Positions 56,354 through 64,000 of a stretch of 64,000 nucleotides of DNA are shown here, piece by piece (the stretch's first letter is position 1; the number at the start of each line of letters is the position of its first letter). A model generated the notes under the pieces. The model did no database searches, had not been told where the DNA came from, and saw only the letters and a program-made list of their open reading frames with translations. Location: contig NZ_VWNB01000010.1 in NCBI RefSeq assembly GCF_013387475.1, forward strand, positions 1-64,000, in the 5' to 3' direction. The stretch comes from Mariprofundus sp. KV. Its GTDB lineage: Bacteria; Pseudomonadota; Zetaproteobacteria; Mariprofundales; Mariprofundaceae. A program made the position numbers and the translations under genes.

Positions 56354-56389
56354 ACACGCGCCGCCGCTAACGCGCTATCAGGCGCGTGT
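56354..56389 (-). terminator. GC-rich hairpin between argF and argG
   Basis: ACACGCGCC and GGCGCGTGT pair around an 18-base GC-rich loop that may itself fold. It starts three bases after the argF stop. There is no T-run; it may attenuate rather than end transcription into argG. Confidence 0.45.
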
Positions 56390-56391
56390 GA

Positions 56392-57306
56392 TTACTGCTG
56401 ACCGCGCAGCAAAAAGTCGAGCAGCCCTTTCTGCGCATGCAGGCGGTTCTCAGCTTCTGCCCAGACCACCGACTGCGGCCCGTCGATCACCGAAGCGGTC
56501 ACCTCTTCGCCACGATGGGCCGGCAAGCAGTGCATGAACAGCGCATCAGCATTGGCATGCGCCATAACCCGGTCATTGACCTGATAGCCGGCAAAGGCCA
56601 CTTCACGCTCAGCCTGCTCCTGCTCCTGCCCCATCGATGCCCAGACATCGGTGGTCACCAGATCAGCACCATCAACAGCGGCAACCGGATCATCGATCAG
56701 AGAGACATCGGCACCAAGTGCGGTAGCTGCAGCAAGCAGCCTGGCATCGGGCCGATAACCCTCAGGGCTGGCAATTCTCAGGCTGTAGCCGAAAGAGACC
56801 GCACCATTGATCCAGGAGTGGGCCATATTGTTGCCATCACCGATCCAGGTCACGGTTTTACCCTCGATCGAACCGCGATGCTCCTCGTAGGTGAAGACAT
56901 CGGCAAGAATCTGGCAGGGGTGCGTCAGATCGGTCAGGCCGTTGATCACCGGCACCGCCGAATATTCGGCAAATTTCTGCACAATATCATGGCCAAAGGT
57001 GCGAATCATAACGCAATCCACCATGCTCGAGAGCACACGTGCCGAATCCTCAATCGGTTCACCACGACCTAACTGTGTGGTGCCGGAGTGCAGGAACAGT
57101 GCATGACCACCAAGCTGGAACATGCCGGTCTCAAAGGAGACCCGCGTGCGGGTACTCGCCTTGTCAAAAATCATGCCCAGCGTTTTGCCTTGCAGCGAGT
57201 GCGTTGCCTTGCCCTCTTTAAGCTTGCGTTTGATCTTGGCAGCGCGCTTAAGAATATAACGCGCCTCTTCAGCTGAAACGTCCAGCAGTGTCAGAAAATG
57301 TCTCAT
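56392..57306 (-). CDS. argF: ornithine carbamoyltransferase ArgF
   Basis: Makes citrulline from ornithine and carbamoyl phosphate. The carbamoyl phosphate site is KASTRTRVSFE near residue 50, with HPCQILAD near 134 and the ornithine-site HCLPAHRG near 265. It is 304 residues, normal. The ATG overlaps the argD stop by 4 bases, so argD-argF are translated together. Confidence 0.97.
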   Translation of the reverse strand: MRHFLTLLDVSAEEARYILKRAAKIKRKLKEGKATHSLQGKTLGMIFDKASTRTRVSFETGMFQLGGHALFLHSGTTQLGRGEPIEDSARVLSSMVDCVMIRTFGHDIVQKFAEYSAVPVINGLTDLTHPCQILADVFTYEEHRGSIEGKTVTWIGDGNNMAHSWINGAVSFGYSLRIASPEGYRPDARLLAAATALGADVSLIDDPVAAVDGADLVTTDVWASMGQEQEQAEREVAFAGYQVNDRVMAHANADALFMHCLPAHRGEEVTASVIDGPQSVVWAEAENRLHAQKGLLDFLLRGQQ

Positions 57307-58463
57307 TGCGTCCTCTCCATGACGGTAGCCAGCGTTACCAGAGCCTCATCGACTTCCGCCTCACTCACATTCAGCGGTGGCAACAGCCGCAACACATTCG
57401 GCCCTGCCGAAAGCACCAGCAGCCCTGCCTCGCGTGCCTGCGCAATGAGGGGGGCAGCTTCAACACTCAGCTCGGCACCGATCAGCAGCCCCTGTCCACG
57501 CACCTCTTTGATCACCGGAAAGCGGGCCTGAATCGCTTTCAATCCCTGCATCAACTGCTCGCCACGCGCCTTCACATTGGCCAGCAGTGACTCTTCTTCG
57601 ATCACCTCCAGCACCGTCAGTGCTGCAGTGCAGGAGAGCGGGTTACCACCAAAGGTGGAGCCGTGCGTGCCCGGGCCGAATGATGCGGCCACCGCATCAG
57701 TCGCCAGCATGGCGCCAATGGGGACGCCGCCGCCAAGCCCCTTGGCCAGAGTAAGGATATCGGGTTTAACACCGGCCTGCTCAAAAGCGAACATCGTGCC
57801 GCAACGACCAATGCCGGTCTGTACCTCATCAAACATCAGCAGCAAGCCGTGCTCATCACACAGCTTGCGTACACCCTGCAGATAGGCGGCATCGGCTATA
57901 TTCACGCCCCCCTCACCCTGCAGCGGCTCCAGCAGAATCGCCGCACTCTGCTGGTTGATCACCGATTTGAGTGCATCCAGATCATTCAACGGCACATGAA
58001 TAAAGCCCGGTGGCAGCGGATCAAAACCGACCTTCACCTTATCCTGACCGGTTGCCGTCAGAGTGGAGAGCAGCCGCCCGTGAAATGAGCGGGTTGCGGA
58101 AATCACCGTGCGCCGGGATGAACCCTGATCATAGAAATATTTACGCGCCAGCTTGATCGCCGCCTCATTCGCCTCAGCACCGGAGTTGCAGAAGAAGGCT
58201 GCACCCAGCCCGGAATCTGCACACAGCGTTGCTGCCAGCTGCTGCTGTTTGGGAATGTGAAACAGATTGGAGCAGTGCAGCATGGTTGCCGCCTGTGCGC
58301 TCAGCGCCTGCGTCATTTTCGGATGGGCATGGCCCAGCGTATCCACGGCAATACCGGAGATAAAATCGAGATAACAGTTCTCCGCATCATCCCAGACGCG
58401 TGAGCCCTGGCCACGCACCAGCGTCAGCGGAAAGCGGGCATAGGTGTTCATCAGTGCATTCAT
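57303..58463 (-). CDS. argD: acetylornithine aminotransferase ArgD
   Basis: Class III PLP aminotransferase of arginine synthesis. The PLP lysine is in TLAKGLGGGVPIGA, following LLMFDEVQTGIGRCG; HGSTFGGNPLSC is also typical. ATG 58463 (MNALMNTYARFPL) is chosen; the open frame 12 codons further up reads through an unlikely Cys-rich stretch. It is 386 residues, first gene of the argD-F-G run, divergent from trpF across a 143-base region that must hold both promoters. Confidence 0.95.
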   Translation of the reverse strand: MNALMNTYARFPLTLVRGQGSRVWDDAENCYLDFISGIAVDTLGHAHPKMTQALSAQAATMLHCSNLFHIPKQQQLAATLCADSGLGAAFFCNSGAEANEAAIKLARKYFYDQGSSRRTVISATRSFHGRLLSTLTATGQDKVKVGFDPLPPGFIHVPLNDLDALKSVINQQSAAILLEPLQGEGGVNIADAAYLQGVRKLCDEHGLLLMFDEVQTGIGRCGTMFAFEQAGVKPDILTLAKGLGGGVPIGAMLATDAVAASFGPGTHGSTFGGNPLSCTAALTVLEVIEEESLLANVKARGEQLMQGLKAIQARFPVIKEVRGQGLLIGAELSVEAAPLIAQAREAGLLVLSAGPNVLRLLPPLNVSEAEVDEALVTLATVMERTQ

Positions 58464-58606
58464 GGGCGGCAGTTTAGGGCAGAAGCAGACGAATCGCATC
58501 TTTTTCTGTCAAAAAAGCACATAACGGCGGCTCTTTCAGACTTTTTCTTCATCTCCTGTCTCACGGCAATGATGGAATCAGCCCGCTTTCCGGTTAGGAT
58601 GGCGCC

Positions 58607-59260
58607 ATGAGCCACAGCAACAAGTCACCACGCACGCGCATCAAGGTATGCGGCATTACCCGTCTTGAGGATGCGCTGGCCGCATCAGCCCTTGGTGTTG
58701 ATGCGGTTGGATTTGTCTTTTATCAGAAATCCCCCCGCTATATTGAGCCTGCAAAAGCAGCTGCCATCATCCGCCAACTGCCTCCCTTTGTCTCTGCTGT
58801 TGGTCTGTTTGTGAATCCGACGCAGGCCTTCATTGCCGAGGTTCTGCAGAGCGTGCCGCTGGGTGTCATTCAGCTGCATGGTGATGAGACACCTGAGTTC
58901 TGCCAGGCCCAGCGCCGCAGGGTGCTAAAGGCACTGCCTGTTTCCAGCCCCCAGGATCTGAAACGCGCCGCTGCCTACAACTGCCCGCTACTGCTCGATG
59001 CCAAAGCCCCTGCCGGTGTCTATGGCGGCACCGGCCACGCCTTTGACTGGTCTCTACTGGACGGCTTTGAGCACCCGTTCCCGTTAACACTTGCCGGCGG
59101 TCTGAATGTGGGTAACGTCTCAGAGGCTCTTGCTGTTCGCCAATGGTTTGCACTGGATGTATCCTCCGGCGTTGAACAATCACCCGGCATAAAAGATGCC
59201 GAAAAAATGCGCGCCTTCGTCGCAGCCGTTAACCACCACCAAGCCAAGGAGAGCCTGTGA
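58607..59260 (+). CDS. trpF: phosphoribosylanthranilate isomerase TrpF
   Basis: Isomerises phosphoribosylanthranilate in tryptophan synthesis. The TIM barrel starts [16 protein letters not shown] with the catalytic Cys, and the catalytic Asp is near residue 135 in [16 protein letters not shown] forms the phosphate site. A 217-residue protein. AGGA lies seven bases before the ATG. It leads trpF-trpB-trpA, with trpF stop and trpB GTG overlapping as GTGA. Confidence 0.97.
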   Translation: MSHSNKSPRTRIKVCGITRLEDALAASALGVDAVGFVFYQKSPRYIEPAKAAAIIRQLPPFVSAVGLFVNPTQAFIAEVLQSVPLGVIQLHGDETPEFCQAQRRRVLKALPVSSPQDLKRAAAYNCPLLLDAKAPAGVYGGTGHAFDWSLLDGFEHPFPLTLAGGLNVGNVSEALAVRQWFALDVSSGVEQSPGIKDAEKMRAFVAAVNHHQAKESL

Positions 59261-60516
59261 GCCTGTCAGATCAGAAACCGGATCTAACCTCGATCTATAA
59301 TCTGGAGATCAAACATGCACCCGATGCCGGCGGCCACTTTGGCCGTTTTGGTGGTCGTTTTGCCGCTGAAACCCTGATGCAACCGTTACAGGAGATTGAA
59401 GATGCCTTTTTTGAGGCTTGGGCCGATCCCGCTTTCCATGCAGAGCGCCTTGATCTGCTGAAGAACTATGTAGGTCGCAGCACACCACTGTACCACGCCA
59501 AACACCTCTCCAGAGAGGTTGGCGGTGCCCAGATCTATCTTAAGCGAGAGGATCTCAACCACACCGGCGCGCACAAGGTCAACAACACCATCGGACAGGC
59601 ACTGCTGGCCCGTCGCATGGGTAAGAAGAAGGTGATTGCTGAGACAGGTGCCGGTCAGCACGGTGTGGCAACCGCAACGGTAGCGGCCATGTTCAATATG
59701 GAGTGTCACATCTACATGGGCCGTGAAGATATCCGTCGTCAGGCCCCCAACGTATTCCGCATGAAGCTGCTCGGTGCCAATGTGGTGCCGGTTGATTCAG
59801 GTACGGCCACGCTCAAAGATGCGGTGAATGAGGCGTTACGTGTATGGGTTGCCAGCTGTGAAGATACCTATTACATCTTCGGTACAGCTGCCGGCCCGCA
59901 CCCCTTCCCGCTGATGGTGCGCCAGTTCCACACCGTGATCGGTCAGGAGGCGCGTGCCCAGTGCATCGAGCAGACCGGACGCCTGCCCGATGTCGCGGTG
60001 GCCTGTGTTGGTGGTGGCTCCAACGCCATTGGCCTGTTACACCCCTTTTATGATGATGCCGATGTGAAGCTGGTGGCAGTTGAAGCCGGTGGCCATGGTC
60101 TGGATGGCGATGAGCATGCGGCTTCACTGGCGGCAGGCAAGCCGGGCATTATCCACGGCAGCCTCAGTTATCTGCTTGAGGATGAGGAGGGGCAGGTCAA
60201 AGGCACCCACAGCATCTCTGCCGGACTCGACTACCCCGGCGTAGGCCCTGAACTTGCCAACATGCTGGAGGCTGGTCGCCTCGATCTTGATGCCGCTACC
60301 GATACGCAGGCGCTGGATGCCTTCAAACTACTGACCCGCTGCGAAGGCATTATTCCGGCGCTGGAGTCGAGCCATGCCCTGGCCGCTGGTATGCGCATCG
60401 CAGCTGCAATGAGGCCGGATCAGACTGTACTGATCAACCTCTCCGGTCGGGGTGACAAGGATATGGGCACCGTCTTTGAACTGCTTGGTGATGAGATCGA
60501 GGGGGGCTGGAAATGA
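59257..60516 (+). CDS. trpB: tryptophan synthase beta chain TrpB
   Basis: Joins indole and serine, with PLP. The PLP lysine is in [14 protein letters not shown] near residue 105; GAGQHG and the phosphate-binding GGGSNAIG are present. It is 419 residues, about 20 more at the N-terminus than the shortest forms. The start is GTG 59257. It forms an alpha2-beta2 complex with TrpA, whose gene overlaps by 4 bases. Confidence 0.98.
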   Translation: MSLSDQKPDLTSIYNLEIKHAPDAGGHFGRFGGRFAAETLMQPLQEIEDAFFEAWADPAFHAERLDLLKNYVGRSTPLYHAKHLSREVGGAQIYLKREDLNHTGAHKVNNTIGQALLARRMGKKKVIAETGAGQHGVATATVAAMFNMECHIYMGREDIRRQAPNVFRMKLLGANVVPVDSGTATLKDAVNEALRVWVASCEDTYYIFGTAAGPHPFPLMVRQFHTVIGQEARAQCIEQTGRLPDVAVACVGGGSNAIGLLHPFYDDADVKLVAVEAGGHGLDGDEHAASLAAGKPGIIHGSLSYLLEDEEGQVKGTHSISAGLDYPGVGPELANMLEAGRLDLDAATDTQALDAFKLLTRCEGIIPALESSHALAAGMRIAAAMRPDQTVLINLSGRGDKDMGTVFELLGDEIEGGWK

Positions 60517-61322
60517 GCCAGATGCGACTGAGCGAGGTGTTCAAACGCTGCAAGACAGAAGGCCGCGCCGCCCTGATCGGCTATCTGACGGCAGGTGATC
60601 CTGACGTCGCGAGCAGCCACAAGCTTCTGGCCAGACTGGCCAGCCATGTAGACATTATCGAGGTCGGCATGCCCTTCTCCGATCCGATGGCCGATGGGCC
60701 GGTGATTCAGGCTGCCAGCGAGCGAGCACTAGCCTCCGGCACAAAAATCGCCGATGTCTTTGCCATCACGGCTGAACTGCGCAGCGCCAACCCTGAACTC
60801 GGTATTGTGCTGATGGGTTATGCCAACATCGCCTACGCCATGGGCTTTGAAACCTTTGCCCAAAAGGCTAAGGCGGCCGGTGCCGACGGCGTGCTGCTTG
60901 TCGATATTCCGCCTGAAGAGGGCGGTATCTGTGATGCGATCTTCGCTGCACACGGACTGGATCGCATTCTGCTGCTCTCCCCCACATCCACCGATGAACG
61001 CATTCGTCTGGCCGATCAAAAGGGAACCGGCTTTATCTATTATGTATCACTGACCGGCATTACCGGCGCTGAGATGGGTGCGATGGATGGTATCCGTGAA
61101 AAGACCCGGCACATTCAATCGATGACCGATAAACCGGTATGCGTCGGTTTTGGTGTGAAGACACCACAGCAGGTGGCCGATGTCGCTGCCTTTGCTGACG
61201 GCGTGGTGGTTGGCAGCCATTTTGTCTCCCAGATCACCTCCCACGATGGTACCGATGCGATTGCCGATGCACTCGGTAGTTCTGCCCTGGCTATGCACCA
61301 GGCCATCGCAAGCGGCGCATAA
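60513..61322 (+). CDS. trpA: tryptophan synthase alpha chain TrpA
   Basis: Cleaves indole-3-glycerol phosphate; indole passes to TrpB by the tunnel. The catalytic Glu is in [19 protein letters not shown] near residue 50 and the Asp in LLVDIPPEE. The phosphate-binding [10 protein letters not shown] and the later [10 protein letters not shown] are in place. It is 269 residues. ATG overlaps the trpB stop; the next gene starts ten bases after the trpA stop. Confidence 0.98.
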   Translation: MSQMRLSEVFKRCKTEGRAALIGYLTAGDPDVASSHKLLARLASHVDIIEVGMPFSDPMADGPVIQAASERALASGTKIADVFAITAELRSANPELGIVLMGYANIAYAMGFETFAQKAKAAGADGVLLVDIPPEEGGICDAIFAAHGLDRILLLSPTSTDERIRLADQKGTGFIYYVSLTGITGAEMGAMDGIREKTRHIQSMTDKPVCVGFGVKTPQQVADVAAFADGVVVGSHFVSQITSHDGTDAIADALGSSALAMHQAIASGA

Positions 61323-61331
61323 GGCAATCCA

Positions 61332-62117
61332 TTGAAATTAAAAGTTCTAGGCTGTTATGGCGGCCAGCTTCTCGGCTTCCGCCTGACCTCGTTTCTGATC
61401 AATGATTCCATCCTGCTGGATGCCGGCTCCCCGACAGAGGCGCTATCGCTGGAGGAGCAGCACGGTATTCGTCATATCTGCCTCTCACACACCCATCTTG
61501 ATCATATCAAGGATATCGCCTTTCTCGCCGATAACCGCTCCCTCAAACGACTTGGCGGCAATAAGGGCAACCGCACTATCCATGTGCACAGCCTGCCTGC
61601 CAACAATGCAACACTGCGCCGTGACTTTCTGAACAGTCATATCTGGCCCGATTTCACGGCCATCCCATCCGCTGATGATGCCATTCTGCAGTTGCATGAT
61701 ATTTCTGCTGAGCAGCCTTTTGAGATTGACGGTGTCCGCATCACCGCTATTGATGTCAATCATCCGGTCCCCTGCACCGGTTTTCTGGTAGAATTTGAGG
61801 GTAAACAGCTGATCTACAGCGCCGATACGGGCGTTACAGATCGCATCTGGGAGATCGCCAATCAGCAGCCCAACCTGAAAGCGGTGATTCTCGACTGCTC
61901 ATTCCCCAATGCCTATCAGCGGCTGGCCGATATCAGTGGCCATATGACACCGCAGGGAGTGAAACGGGAACTGCAAAAGTTTAACGCAGTTGGTAGGGTT
62001 CCGGTCTATCTGTATCATATGAAGCCTGAAACGCTGAATGTGATCACAGCAGAGGTGGAGGCTTTAAATGTTCCGCATCTGCGCATGTTAACGCAAGTTG
62101 ACGAATTACTGTTCTAA
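61332..62117 (+). CDS. metallo-beta-lactamase-fold hydrolase, class II phosphodiesterase-like
   Basis: Predicted metal hydrolase of 261 residues. The HxHxDH signature SHTHLDHIKD lies near residue 53, with the later Asp in IYSADTGVTD and His near the end in GHMTPQG. The overall layout (FRLTSFLINDSILLDAGS at the start) is like class II cyclic nucleotide phosphodiesterases and other small MBL enzymes. The start is TTG 61332, with AAGG seven bases upstream. It lies between trpA and accD, which are usually adjacent. If it cleaves cyclic nucleotides it could oppose the cyclase at 37914, but that is speculation. Confidence 0.8.
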   Translation: MKLKVLGCYGGQLLGFRLTSFLINDSILLDAGSPTEALSLEEQHGIRHICLSHTHLDHIKDIAFLADNRSLKRLGGNKGNRTIHVHSLPANNATLRRDFLNSHIWPDFTAIPSADDAILQLHDISAEQPFEIDGVRITAIDVNHPVPCTGFLVEFEGKQLIYSADTGVTDRIWEIANQQPNLKAVILDCSFPNAYQRLADISGHMTPQGVKRELQKFNAVGRVPVYLYHMKPETLNVITAEVEALNVPHLRMLTQVDELLF

Positions 62118-62138
62118 GGAAAGGTTGAGGTCACCACT

Positions 62139-63014
62139 ATGAGCTGGTTTACACGCCTGATTGAAACACCAAAAAACATTCTCAAGTCGAGCTCCAGTGA
62201 CGCCGGCTCGCCGGAGGGGCTGTGGGTAAAATGCCCGCGCTGTTCCGAGGCGATCTACAATAAAGAGCTGGCGCGCAACAGCATGGTCTGCTCCAAATGC
62301 AACCATCACCTGCGCATGTCTGCCCAGCAGCGTGCTGAGTTGCTCTTTGATGCCGATACCATTGAGCAGCTGGACACCGAACTACGCTCTGAGGATCCGC
62401 TCAACTTCAAAGATAAAAAGAAGTACAAAGACCGCACCCGCGATGCCAACAAGAAGGCTGGCCCTGAAGATGCGATTCGCAACTATATCGGTGATATTCA
62501 GGGACGTACTGTTTCCGCCTCCATTTTCGAGTTCGCTTATATGGGCGGCAGCATGGGCTCGGTGGCCGGTGAGAAGATTGTACGAGGCATGGAGCATGCG
62601 CTGGAGCGTGGCTGCCCCTACATTCTGATTGCCGCATCCGGTGGTGCACGCATGCAGGAGGGCGTTCTATCCCTGATGCAGATGGCCAAGACCTCATCCA
62701 CCGTCAATCGCCTGAATGAAGCCAAACTGCCCTTTGTCTGCCTGCTGACTGATCCGACTATGGGTGGTGTATCGGCATCGCACGCCTGGCTGGGTGATAT
62801 CATTATCGCAGAACCGGGCGCGCTGATCGGCTTTGCCGGGCCGCGTGTGATTCAGGAGACTGTAGGTCAGAAGCTGCCTGAAGGGTTCCAGCGTTCAGAG
62901 TTCCTTCTGGAGCATGGACTGATTGATGCTGTGGTCGACAGGGCTGATCTGCGCGACTACCTGAGCACCACCTTCAACCATTTGACCGACCGCTCTTTCC
63001 GCCAAAGCGCCTGA
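62139..63014 (+). CDS. accD: acetyl-CoA carboxylase carboxyltransferase beta subunit AccD
   Basis: Transfers CO2 from biotin carrier protein to acetyl-CoA, the first step of fatty acid synthesis, with AccA. The N-terminal zinc ribbon is CPRCSEAIYNK and CSKCNHHLRM (four Cys near residues 28-50). The carboxyltransferase core has ASGGARMQEG and GFAGPRVIQETVG. It is 291 residues, usual size. The ATG follows the hydrolase gene by 21 bases; folC starts nine bases after the stop, the trpA...accD-folC order known from other proteobacteria. Confidence 0.98.
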   Translation: MSWFTRLIETPKNILKSSSSDAGSPEGLWVKCPRCSEAIYNKELARNSMVCSKCNHHLRMSAQQRAELLFDADTIEQLDTELRSEDPLNFKDKKKYKDRTRDANKKAGPEDAIRNYIGDIQGRTVSASIFEFAYMGGSMGSVAGEKIVRGMEHALERGCPYILIAASGGARMQEGVLSLMQMAKTSSTVNRLNEAKLPFVCLLTDPTMGGVSASHAWLGDIIIAEPGALIGFAGPRVIQETVGQKLPEGFQRSEFLLEHGLIDAVVDRADLRDYLSTTFNHLTDRSFRQSA

Positions 63015-63023
63015 TTTTCAACC

Positions 63024-64000
63024 GTGAGCGCAAAGCCACAAAGCATTGAGCAGTGGCTGGCAGAGTTGGGCGCGCCCTCTGCTGATCGCGACTACAAGCC
63101 GGGCCATGAACGGCAGCTCGCGCTTCTCGCTCATCTGCAACTGCGTCGCCCGAAGCTGCGTATTCGGGTTGTCGGCACCAACGGTAAAGGCTCCACCTCC
63201 TTTATGCTGGCTGCAGCCCTGCAAACCTGCGGCCTGAAGGTCGGACTCTATAGCTCGCCGCATATCCTCGAATTCAATGAACGCATCCGCATCAATGGCA
63301 CACCGGTTGCCAACAGCCTCATTGAGCAGAGCCTTGCCCGTCTGATGCCGCATGCGCTACGCATCGGCAGCTCCTATTTTGAAACCGCTACAGCTGTAGC
63401 GCTGGATCTCTTCTCACAAGCAGCAGTTGATGTTGAAATCCTTGAGGCCGGTGTTGGCGCAAGGCTGGATGCCACGACCGCCGTGCCTGCTGATATGGCA
63501 CTGATGACCCCAATAGGGCTGGATCACCAGAACTGGCTGGGTGATACGCTGCAACAGATCGCCGGGGAGAAGGCGCATGCCATGAGCGGTTGTGACCTCT
63601 CGCTCTCTGCACCACAGACAAGCGAGGTGAGAGGCGTACTCTCTGCCTTCAATCCTGCAGTGAGATTTGTTGAAACCGGCGACTGGCCAGCACTTGCTGC
63701 ACCTGGTGAGCACCAGAAAACCAATGCATCACTGGCCTGTAGCGCCATCACAACACTGGCTGAAGAGAAACGGATAACGTGTGATCTGACAGTAGCCAGA
63801 GAGGCGATCAACCGCTGTCTGATTCCGGGAAGATTGCAGAAGGTGAAGATTGGCAGCGCCAGCATCTGGCTGGATGCGGCACACAACCGCCATGCCATTG
63901 AAGCGCTGCTGCCATCACTGCCACAGCTTGCCGATCCGCTGGATGCCATTCTTGTCTTCACCCGCGAGGATCGCTCTCTTGATGATTGTCTGCCGCTATT
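63024..64000 (+). CDS. folC: FolC, dihydrofolate/folylpolyglutamate synthase (partial, cut by window end)
   Basis: Adds glutamate to folates, and in most bacteria also makes dihydrofolate. The frame starts at GTG 63024 (VSAKPQSIEQWLAELG) and is open to the window edge, about 325 codons of an expected 420 or so. The Mur-ligase P-loop GTNGKGSTS is near residue 51, followed by SSPHILEFNERIRING. The metal/ATP region reads GVGARLDATT and GLDHQNWLG, and the downstream INRCLIPGRLQ is present. It follows accD closely. Confidence 0.95.
   Translation, partial: MSAKPQSIEQWLAELGAPSADRDYKPGHERQLALLAHLQLRRPKLRIRVVGTNGKGSTSFMLAAALQTCGLKVGLYSSPHILEFNERIRINGTPVANSLIEQSLARLMPHALRIGSSYFETATAVALDLFSQAAVDVEILEAGVGARLDATTAVPADMALMTPIGLDHQNWLGDTLQQIAGEKAHAMSGCDLSLSAPQTSEVRGVLSAFNPAVRFVETGDWPALAAPGEHQKTNASLACSAITTLAEEKRITCDLTVAREAINRCLIPGRLQKVKIGSASIWLDAAHNRHAIEALLPSLPQLADPLDAILVFTREDRSLDDCLPL

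Overview
This window reads as a contiguous piece of a Gram-negative proteobacterial chromosome. Gene density is high, base composition is moderately GC-rich, and there are many 1-4 base stop/start overlaps. Outer-membrane systems are present (RND pump with an OprM/TolC-type lipoprotein, TonB-less FeoB, SecA, EnvC). The mix of FeoB, a hemerythrin-domain sensor kinase, OxyR/KatG, diheme cytochrome c, cation/proton antiporters and arsenic resistance would suit a microaerophilic, metal-exposed, probably marine bacterium. My best guess is a Zetaproteobacterium of the Mariprofundus type, but that is inference from content and general sequence feel, not a search result. I see no rRNA, tRNA or CRISPR.

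Layout. 1-6.5 kb (+): aminotransferase, diheme cytochrome c, secA, argJ and a Nudix hydrolase with an odd start. 6.5-9.5 kb: a hybrid histidine kinase facing away from a NarL/LuxR-type regulator with a degenerate, cysteine-rich receiver. 9.5-24 kb (-): a long block for envelope, division and translation: xerC, DUF484-GGDEF, L,D-transpeptidase, TPR protein, DUF502, YibQ-type deacetylase, CtpA-type protease, EnvC, rlmH, rsfS, nadD, proA, proB, obgE, rpmA, rplU, rpmE. 24.3-30.8 kb: four ion antiporters surrounding purC.

30.8-37.9 kb is the accessory heart. Two short elements with imperfect terminal inverted repeats flank a divergent feoB. An oxyR / DUF2061 / katG peroxide cassette follows, and it is bracketed by two copies of the last 36 bases of feoB. 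Then comes an AT-rich patch holding a mini-ORF inside an inverted repeat, an orphan small membrane protein, a truncated DUF2971-like gene and a small exported protein. 37.9-45.3 kb (-) is a TetR-controlled RND efflux operon whose last gene, translationally coupled to the pump, is a ferredoxin/class III nucleotide cyclase fusion. 45.4-50.6 kb (-): a hemerythrin hybrid kinase with a small two-CW protein upstream, two tandem paralogous unknowns, a PGPGW membrane protein, an RquA-like methyltransferase and a CBS protein.

50.7-55 kb (-) is an arsenic island: arsR, acr3, an ArsJ-type GAPDH and arsJ, with an operator palindrome inside a clear promoter, plus a UspA protein. 55-58.5 kb (-) carries argG, argF and argD, and 58.6-64 kb (+) carries trpF, trpB, trpA, a metallo-beta-lactamase-fold hydrolase, accD and the start of folC (cut by the window end). 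Arginine synthesis is therefore split between argJ at 5 kb and argGFD at 55-58 kb.
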